Shown: positions 55,513-64,000 of the stretch, piece by piece | Layout: each line of letters starts with the position of its first letter | How positions within the stretch are numbered: the first letter of the stretch is position 1 | Assembly: GCA_002794775.1 (NCBI GenBank) | Contig: NBAY01000047.1 | Span: forward strand, 248,001 to 312,000 | Length of the DNA: 64,000 nucleotides | Origin: Porodaedalea pini | Taxonomy: Eukaryota > Basidiomycota > Agaricomycetes > Hymenochaetales > Hymenochaetaceae | Direction: 5' to 3' | The notes under the pieces: generated by a model | Seen by the model: only the letters and a program-made list of their open reading frames with translations | Databases searched by the model: none | Told to the model about the DNA's origin: nothing | Position numbers and translations under genes: made by a program

Positions 55513-57612
55513 CGGCTTTCATGCTGTCAGCCTAACGTGGCACTCCCAATCAGGAGCGTTCAAGCGATTGACCTGTCGTTGCGGCAGGATGAATGATTCG
55601 CAGAGGGGTGTTATTGCGGGGATGTTCAAACGATAAAAATAACGTAGCTTCAGCTGACTTGCACGACTGAGATGGCCGCCAGCTTTGTCATGGATAAAAG
55701 AAACACGAAATCAGACAATCATATATTCTGGTCAACATGCGACTAGAGCAGAAGATGCTCTGCAATAAGTCGTGTTATGGCCTTATTTCTTGCTCTTCCG
55801 GAGTCCTGGGACTGGAAGGTTTGACCGGTCGACTTCGGTTCGTCTGAGCCCTCCAAATACGTGTCTTGATTCTTGTGTTCTCGAAGCTAGAGAAGGGAAA
55901 GAACGTCATGACCTTTTGTTAGACGGGTTGATAGCTTGTGGACGAGAAACTGCTGGCACTTCTGAGTCACGGTCGCGACAACTGAGTGTAAGCCACGTGA
56001 GCGCGTCCGGTTGTCGGCTCACTCGGCCACTCGGCCCGGGTCGTCGATTCTGAATCACGGTATTGCTCTGACTGAGCTCATACGTAGCAACAAATTCATA
56101 ATATATAATTCGAAGAGAGGTCTGACTCGGAGTATACAGGTCTAGACTCTAGCAAGAGAACTCTGCGTCCCTTTTGGAGCTTTCCACTTCGAATGGTATT
56201 AATATTCGCGATCCTCGCGGCTCGAAGACGCTCCGCCATGCGCATCGGTTTGCTTCGTTCATCCCGGTGTACATGCATACCTCCAGCTCCGTTCCAGCCA
56301 CGTATGCCAAGCAACCTACTGAAGAGAAAGGGGGTTTAAATTTCACTTTGTAATCCCACTCTCAACCTGCACCTCGTGATATCCAAAGTCAAGCCAGGCA
56401 CGAAAGCCTCGGGGAGAAATCGGAGGGTTCATCCACAAGGTCCAAATCCTTCTCCCACTTCTGCGTCTGAAAGTAGCACTTAAAGAAAGGATGCCTCTCC
56501 CACGCCTCAAGTCGGCTTTTGGGTACGTGCCTCACCGAGGTCAATTAACCACCGCTACACGGGCTTTGAGAGTCAAGAAAACACCAGCCAGAGACGACTT
56601 TGACGTATGAGAATCAACGGTCCCTGCATTGCTCATTCTATTACTAGGGTCCTTGCTCCAGGATTTACGACCAGAATATGGAAAGAAAGTGCTTGCCCAT
56701 TTCGAAAGGGTCCTGTGCGATCAACAAACCTTCCGAGGCGAGGGAATCAAGCTGATTCGATGCCATAAGTTCCGATGGCGATTTACAAAAGACACTACTA
56801 GTACTCAGGAAGACACCCCAAAGTGCTCAACAGAATGTTGTTTGTAAGCTTACCATCGTATCTTCGTATCTTCGTGAAAATAATTATACCAAATTCAAAG
56901 AAGCCTGCATAGAGGGTAATTAGCTAAAGGCATCCAAGAGATCCAATATATTAATATTGTCGTCAGCAAAGGACGTGCTGGAATGAGGAGACTCGACGTG
57001 TCGACGTCACGCGGATTCAAGTCCGATTCAAACTCCGCCTGTATGGTAATTTGTATGTCCACTGGTTTCGTAAGTGGAAACTTAGAGTACAAGCGCCAGC
57101 GTGAAAATCGCCAACTAAAAGCCACCTTCTAGGCACTGTCAACAACAGAGCGCAGAGCATATGGCAAGCACGCAGCAGTGGCGTTAGCGGGCTTTCCGAC
57201 CTCTCACACTCCGTCGCACCGCATGTCTCTCCTCCGAGCTTCTCAAGTTCTGACCTAGTTAAGTTACGACGGTCATCTTCGCTACACTCAATCCATCGGG
57301 TTAGCGATGCTGCTGCCATTGCCTCCTCCACGGTCGAAAATGGAAGAGCTCTCATGAGCTTCACCATTTTTTCCCCTCACACAGTTCAAATTGTCAAAGA
57401 GCGTTTGTTCCGCCCCAAGTCCGCAATTCGTACACATCGTGCTTGTAATAGAAATCAATGTTCATGAAGCCGTGTAAGAAGAAGGATGAGTACTACATAA
57501 GACAGTGGGCTGCTGGACCTCTACCACGTCGTGGGTCTGCAAGACGTCCAGATTAATAAACAGCTTTGCAGTAGGATAGATACAGTCTCCGTGTCCGGTC
57601 AGAAAAACAGAC
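55513..57612. other. 2.1 kb gene-poor region
   Basis: No supported gene. A minus-strand frame at 57017-57367 (LTRWIECSEDDRRNLTRSEL) is protein-like at its start but isolated; another lies at 56629-56847 (+). No repeat boundaries seen. Confidence 0.4.
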
Positions 57613-60600
57613 TCACCCGAAAGTCTGACCAGCTGGCACGGTCTTAAGGCTAACACTGTTCCAGTCACCCGTTTTCGTGAAGACGGTGTTTCCCCACCAC
57701 GTCTGAATGGTGTTGATTCCAATCTGGCCATTCATTGGAAACTCGAGGCTTTCAATGCTCAATTAACTATTCTGTGCCTTTTTTTCTGAAGATAGATAAA
57801 GCATACCAAAAGAAAATCAAAATGATTGACACTGCGACACCCGAATCGAGAGCAGCGGACAGAACGTCTAAGTGAAATTGTGAAAGGCAGTAAGCAGAAA
57901 TCCTATGGTCCACAGTTGAATATACGTACAGTTGTACTTCGTCCACCAGCTGAAGTGGCGTCGGCGAATGACATACTGGAAAACGAAACCAACAATCGCC
58001 CATGGTACGTAGTTCACTGCTGTCGCTGGCGGGATGGCGCCCGTGCCCGAGAAGATAACGGGGAAGCTGCATTTTCGTTGACCGTCAGCACTGTCATACA
58101 TCAGGAATAATTGCGCTTTACGTACTTGACGTAACGCAGGAACGAGTTAGGCCACTTGAGCGAGATGAGGTAGCCCGCAAGCGGACATACTGCGCCGATG
58201 AGGAAGAAGAATGATAGCGCTGGCAAAAAACATCATGAGCAAATGTTCGCGAAGAATAGGGTCCCTTGTGCATTACCGCTGTAAGAGTTTAAGTTAGTAG
58301 ATGGACACCAGGTGACGGATTATATTTGACACTTACTAATACAACTGGCCCTTGGAGAACTGAAGCGCAGGTCCAATGACACCCCACTACAAGTCAAATC
58401 AGCGAAGGATACCCACCTGAAGCTAGGACCATGAATGACGAACGATAATCGACGCTGTTCCGAAGACTTCGGTACTCGGGCAGATGAAGCCATCCTTCTG
58501 CTTCGGATCACAGATCTCCGGAATGTTCGTGAACATCCAGGCCTGCACGCCGAGCTGTACAGTACCCGCGAAGACAGTCGCGACGACCTGACCCCAGAAC
58601 ATCGGGCGCGGCGAGATCTTCATGTAGTGACCGAGCTTGAAGTCCGAAGTGAAAGTAAGCGCCTGGGCCATCGTGATGTATCCCCATGTCTTGAACATCA
58701 TCATTGCGACCGGACGGCCAGGGAGCGCATACCCGATGATTAGTTCCGTGATGACGTTCAGACCTATTTGCTGGTTGGTAATGGCCTGAATCATGCCAAT
58801 AGGGATGACATAGACGAATGCTGAAACACGTGTTAACTGGCATCCGCGGAAAAGGATGGTTTATTTACCGATGAGAAGAGCAAGCACGAACGCCCACACG
58901 GGGAACTGAGTCGGCCAGACCTCGATGGAGATGATACCGAATACAAACATTGATACTGCCAGACAGATTTAGTCAAACGGCCATCTGTGTTCCTGTACTA
59001 CTCACGGAAGATAATCATGTACCACCATTCTGGAACTTGGGGGTAGACCGACATGAGGCGGGCATGAATGTCGGGCTGCTCATGCATGGCACGCCTCGCC
59101 TGCACCCATATCTGCTTGCGGAAATAAATGACTGTGTGCGTCAAAGTCGCTGTAATCGAAGCGAAGCTCAGGCCGTACTAAAGGTAATGGAAATAAGCAT
59201 TATGTCTCTGTGCAGGCGCCTTCTTACGAGCTTACCGAGATCGCAAAAGTTGTCGACAAGAATAGTGGACTGTATTGGTGGTACTTCTCGAGGTTGATCG
59301 TCGAGTCATCATTAAGGATCTGGTTGACATCGTACGCCGCGCCAGTATTGTCGAATGAACCGCGCGAGCTGATTGGCATGAACTGCGAGAACCAGACATT
59401 CTGAAGGGGAAAGAAATACATGAAAAAAAAAGTCAGTTTGAAGAGCGTGGAAGAACAGCAACGTTGACGTACCGAGTAGTAAAGAACGGGCGTGAGGATC
59501 CAGAAGAAGAACACGAAACCTGCCGCGATATTCGCCTCGGCCCACCACGGCGTCGCAAGCGGTGAGCCAATGTATGCGATCTGCGACCAGTCAAAGGTGA
59601 TAAGCGACATTCTAAGATATAGTTTAGCGCTTGCTCTCGTTCGAAGGCAGACATCGGCCTACCCCATTCCACTCGAGTACCCAAACAGCTGGTTGATTTT
59701 CTTGACGTGCATGGAGTAGTCAGAAGTCGTCTGTATTGCTCTTGGATGATAAAGCTCACAATGTTGTCTGGTACGATCCAGCATACCCAGGAGAACACAG
59801 AGAGTGCCTGGAAGATGTAGCCGGGGAAGAAATACCACACGACACCCGCAAGGAAGGCGTACGAGAAGAAGCGTTCACGGCTCATACCGCCTCGGTTACC
59901 AACTCCGGCATATACCTGGCTGTGGAGAGTGTTGAATAGTGCACAGTTGACGAGGTTGGCCGGCCAGATCATAGAAGGAGGCTGCACGAGGAAGCGACGC
60001 CCAATGCCTCCAATTGAGAAGCCGATGAGTTGTGTTGACATTACAACCATCCATTGGTAGCTGAAGTTGTAAACTTGGTTGTAATATACTCGCTGAACAG
60101 CCACAATGTCGGTCTATAGCAGACGAGTTATCAATAGGTCAAATTGGATCGATGTATTATGAAATACCCACGGCATATGCAGATCCACCTGCTACCGTAG
60201 CCATGATCGTCGACAAGACGTGTTCCTTGACCGTATACGGTCCAGGGTTGACATGAAAGCCGAAAATAGTAGTGTTAGGCATTACGCGAGCCCATAGACG
60301 ACCGACTGGGAAGGAAAGTAGCTGGGCCACAAGCTGGAAGGGAGAAAAGGATAAGCCTATGTGTCTGAGGGCGTGCCGATGTAGACTAGACCTACATTTC
60401 CAATTGACACGGAGGGAAACCTGAAAAAGAAGAACTAAGAGATAGGATAAGCATGCACATCTCCTCGACCAAAGGAATGTAAAAGAGGATACCTGGTTCA
60501 GGCCGCTGATCACGATCGCGAACACCAAGCCTGAAGGTGATAGAGAATTTGAGCAGGCTTGAAGAAATACTTATCAAGTAGTACTTGCCTATAACCCATG

Positions 60601-61020
60601 AGCGAATTGTAGATACAGGCATGTCGGGATCATCCGTGTTCGCAACGGCGGACCGCACCTCGGGATACGGGGAGTCATCCTCTGTGAAGGAGATGCAACG
60701 CGAGTCGTTAGATATGAACCGCACATATAACAGAAGCACTGAGGCCTACCGAAGATAACGGCGTTCTTGTCGAAATTCGGATCGTCAAAGTCAGCTATCG
60801 CTGCAATGGGGTCGACCGCGACTGAGGCAACTATCAGTTTCACGAAGGCCTGGAGTGATTAGGGAGTCTGTCTACCATTCGCTTTCTCCAAGTCCTTCTC
60901 ATCTGAGATGGAGCTCTGGCTGTTGCGGTTCACCGACATACTGACGGCCAGCTGAAGGGGTTCGGTTGAAAGGGAGTTCCTCTCGGACGGAGGGAGGGCA
61001 AGCGGGGGCTTTACATTCAT
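57613..61020 (-). CDS. OPT-family oligopeptide transporter
   Basis: Minus-strand gene with many short introns. From the first ATG (61020) the N-terminus reads MNVKPPLALPPSERNS, then ADFDDPNFDKNAVIFG, DDSPYPEVRSAV, IRSWVIG. The membrane part has many helices: LVFAIVISGLNQ, FPVGRLWARVMPN with FGFHVNPGPYTVKEHVLSTI, NFSYQWMVVMSTQLIGFSIG, the family signature PPSMIWPANLVNCALFNTLH, FFPGYIFQALSVFSWVCWI, and near the end GVAVSIILIFF and IGINTIQTWWGNTVF, finishing GQTFG at 57613. These match fungal OPT proteins, which import small peptides (or glutathione) with protons across the plasma membrane. A second in-frame ATG at about 60939 could be the start. Confidence 0.88.
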
Positions 61021-62165
61021 CTTTTAAAGCCGCTCCCAGGGCGTGTCATCAGTCCGCTCTAGCATAGAGTGCGATAAGCCCACATGCTCGCGAACGATCT
61101 GAGTCCGATGTTCGACAATAGTGGTGCCAGAAGGAGTGCCATAATATGAATAGCCTGCTGCGGGACGGACTTACACATGTCTGCCCAGTTTAGAACGGCG
61201 TGCCATACGCCGAAGCAACTCCAGGGAGTGCTGCTCCAGTTAACATAATAGAGTTCTATTTCACCGACGCCAGACAGCTAAGAGGGTTCAGGACCAATTC
61301 AACTTGTTCCAGGTATTTGAAGTTAAGATGTATATCCATTACTAGAAAGAGGCAAGCAACACAACTCTCAAGAGATGAGAAATACGAGATCCTTTTTTTA
61401 AAGACTTACACAAGATTCCCAGCTACTATCATATGCTTGGGTTTAGAACATGGTCGATTTCCCCATGGCGTGCTTCGACGCGAGCGAGATGCCAGCCGGA
61501 CGGTGCAAAAATAGACACTTCCTTGAGTTCTTGTTCAGGCACTCGTGAAAGACCTAATGTTATTCAAGGACAGGTGCGAGCGATCTTCTTGTTTGTTGCC
61601 TAGTACCAACGACAGAAGATAGAAGAATATTAATGTTCAAGTCGATGTTTGAACGATTAAAATGAGAACCGTGACTTTGACGCGAAGGTCGCGCTCGTCA
61701 CGCACTGCAGATCATTTCCTTTTCAAGATCCGCCGCGTGTGCCTCGCTTTGCTTCTGAATTTGCTATCGCACGGACTCGCGGCTAGCGTTAGACCGCACC
61801 ATGCCTCATGAGTACTATTTGTTCTGAACTCACAAGCATCTGAAGCCAAGATGGTCAGTCTCATGCCAAGCAGGTCTTTCAAATTGCCATATAAAACGAG
61901 ATACTTATCACAGTCCGTGCTCTCACATTTCTGCCTTTGTACTCTAGGCACTCACACCTCGAAAGTAAACCCAGATAGCATCTAAGATTCCCGGTCGTTC
62001 GGACTCGGAGGACCTGGATATTCCAAGAAGTTTCTGGCACAGCATTTCAAAATGTGTGGCTAGGTCCACAGGCCTCCCGCAGTGTAGAGAGATCCGGATT
62101 ATTCCTTGCGCTTGTTTGTACTACGCCGCGGTGTATTGGCACTTCTCAGAGGCACAAGATGTCTT
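61021..62165. other. Intergenic region, no gene supported
   Basis: Between the OPT promoter and the P450 3' end. Holds only short frames with no family features. Confidence 0.45.
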
Positions 62166-64000
62166 CTAAGGCACCTCGCTGACCTTTTCACAACCTTCGG
62201 AGTAGTCAAACTGCGCATATACACATTCGAGAACTGCACCCGGTATGCTTGAAAACATCGGAGCATCCGTTATCGAAGAAAAGAAGGATGTACCCTTCGC
62301 AAACGGTATCGCCACCCTCACGATACGTTCCTGCGGCCCGTCCTCCTTACCAATCGGATTGGAACAGGGTTTCACCGCAAGGGTCATGACCATCTGCGCC
62401 TGAAGCACACGGTCTCGCGCCTGCTCTCTGGTTTCCCCAGGACTGAGCACGACCTCGACCTGAAATCACGCAACAGCATCGTAAGCCAGCACACAGCTTC
62501 TGTCGTCGCAAATTTGCGTCCGATGCAAGCGCGGGGTCCTGATGGTAGGAATGTGAGATGTGAGATGTTGGACAGTGATTCGTCAGGACTGATTGATAAG
62601 AATGGAAGGGAAGTGGATATTCAGCGGTGAAGACGCACCGACACTGAAGGCCGTGAACGCATCGGGCATGTCGGAAGATTCTTGTTCGTGCCAACGCGAC
62701 GGCTTATATGCGTACGGATCGGGGTAGTAACGTGGATTATATTCTGTCGATATCATTATTCGGCGCTCCGTTACTGGACGTGCGTAACAAGACTCACGAA
62801 TCCCCACCATGTCAACGCATACAACGGAGTTCTTCGGTACGACTAGTTCCTGAGCACCCTCCTTGTCTGTGGTGTTCGGAATAGATAGGGTCGTATCCTT
62901 CGTCGTCTGCCTGATCAATACAGACCCGGCCGCTACAGCGACTCTGAGACGTGTCTCATAGCGGCAAATCAAAAAGACGTACGGATTAGACGGAGGGCCT
63001 CGTAGAACGCCGAAAGCACTTTGTAAAGCGCAGAGTAGTCTTCAAAACGTCTGGTGTCAAGAAAAAGTGAGCGAGAAATCTGGCTGATTCTGAGAAGCCA
63101 TACGCACAGGATCGCGGTCATTCCCAACGACGCTCATAATCTGCTCGTATACTGCATCTTGCTCTTCCTGGTAGATTCCAAGGAATCCGAGCGTCGCCGC
63201 AAGCGTATGACCACTGGTTTCTGATTTGATAAAAAAAGTAAAAATAAGCATTTGAATATGGATAAGCGCTTAACAGGACACACCATGGCCGGCAAACAAC
63301 AGTACAAACACATTACCAATCTGCGACACATGGTAAGTGTTTCACATTACGGCTTTTGAAAACGTTCCGTTACCAGTTCTTCGTCGTCCAAGGGAAGTTT
63401 CTCAGCCTCTGACTCGTTTCGCAAGCACGAGGCGCGAGAAAACATCGTTCCGACCACTCTCGAGGCTTCCGTTATCGATGATTTCCTGCCTTATTTCTTC
63501 CTTGCGACGAGCGACTTGTGTGCGCATGAATGCTCCGAGTGTTTGATAAGCAGCTTCGACATACTGGTACCTTAAAACAATCCATCAGCACGCGATTATT
63601 TAACATCCTTCTGTGGAACCTACTTCTTGATGGGAAGTTTCCAAAACCACCTCGGAGCGGAAGTTCGAGTGAAGTTGTACTCTGAAACGATGCGAAGAGC
63701 TTCTTGAAGAGACATAGAACCGTCCGATCCAGTCGGTGGTTCATTCCATGCGAAAGGCAAACCGAACCCACAGCTGGCGATGATGAAGAGCGCAAGCTTT
63801 CACATCATGCGTCACTCTCACATGCATTACCTCTATAATTAAGAAAAACAGACCTTGAATGTGTACGTCTGTATTACAGGAATCTCAACGGCGTCTTTCG
63901 TGAGCCAGGCTTCGGTAGTGACCATGTCCTTGTACACACGCGATGTCTCGTTCCAGACGAGTGTGAAACTGATTCAACAGTTTGAGTGGCCATTCTTCTC
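62166..64000 (-). CDS. Cytochrome P450, 5' end beyond the window
   Basis: Minus strand, entering from the right edge, stop at 62166. Visible order: CGFGLPFAWNEPP and SMSLQEALRIVSEYNF (~63790-63630), helix I ETSGHTLAATLGFLGIYQEE (~63225-63150), YKVLSAFYEALRLI (the ExxR helix, ~63030-62985), RQTTKDTTLSIPN, YNPRYYPDPYAYKPSRW, then FSVG / GPRACIGRKFATTEA joined across an intron (~62628-62540), the haem-binding motif with Cys as iron ligand. All key P450 motifs are kept, so the gene looks functional. Substrate unknown; it would oxidise a hydrophobic compound at the ER membrane with a P450 reductase. Confidence 0.88.

Noticed and set aside
61712..61951. Minus-strand frame of 79 residues downstream of the P450
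   Set aside because: Isolated, no similarity to P450 sequence, which ends at 62166.

Overview
This 64 kb window is nuclear DNA of a filamentous basidiomycete, most likely an Agaricomycete. The genes are split by many short introns of about 40-80 bp, and the gene families fit that group: F-box proteins, an intradiol dioxygenase-like secreted protein, a Kre9/Knh1-like GPI protein, GH5 and GH16 beta-glucan enzymes, an OPT transporter and a P450. I cannot name the species. Exon borders were derived by hand from splice consensus and frame continuity.

Layout. 1-1.5 kb: two non-autonomous DNA transposons. 1.7-7.2 kb: F-box gene, intradiol dioxygenase-like gene, ubiquitin-like/WLM metalloprotease gene, one unresolved small gene. 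7.4-10.7 kb: a small-transposon cluster (hAT-like element with an 8-bp target duplication, two TA-flanked MITEs, older repeat copies, a tRNA-like stretch). 11.9-22.5 kb: gene-rich block with ferric reductase, GH16 pseudogene, class 3 lipase, broken protein kinase, an RNase H2 subunit C-like gene and an ER protein disulfide isomerase ending in KDEL. 22.6-29.5 kb: repeats, dominated by three head-to-tail Helitron-like elements with nested insertions. 29.9-32.7 kb: an unrecognised gene followed by a DUF2235-type hydrolase gene. 32.9-43.2 kb: a 10.3 kb TA-flanked unit with two inverted 1,995-bp Tc1/mariner arms around 6.3 kb carrying a divergent pair of uncharacterised genes. 43.2-44.9 kb: an inverted fragment of the DUF2235 locus, a palindromic MITE of the same Tc1 family, and an inverted copy of sequence near 23.8 kb. 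44.9-48.1 kb: an apparently complete pogo-like transposon. 48.5-64 kb: ordinary genes again (Kre9-like GPI protein, a putative zinc-binding protein gene, GH5 exo-beta-1,3-glucanase, OPT transporter, cytochrome P450 running off the right edge).

How the parts relate. The cell-wall genes (Kre9-like, GH5, the GH16 remnant) share a beta-glucan theme but are not a cluster; no biosynthetic cluster is evident. The unusual part is the roughly 24 kb accessory island at 24-48 kb, where one Tc1 family, a pogo element, Helitrons and MITEs are nested and have moved or copied host segments. Decay in this island is largely by stop codons that could come from C-to-T change. The best candidates for something undescribed are the 10.3 kb inverted-arm unit with its gene pair and the Helitron array with its hairpin minisatellite.
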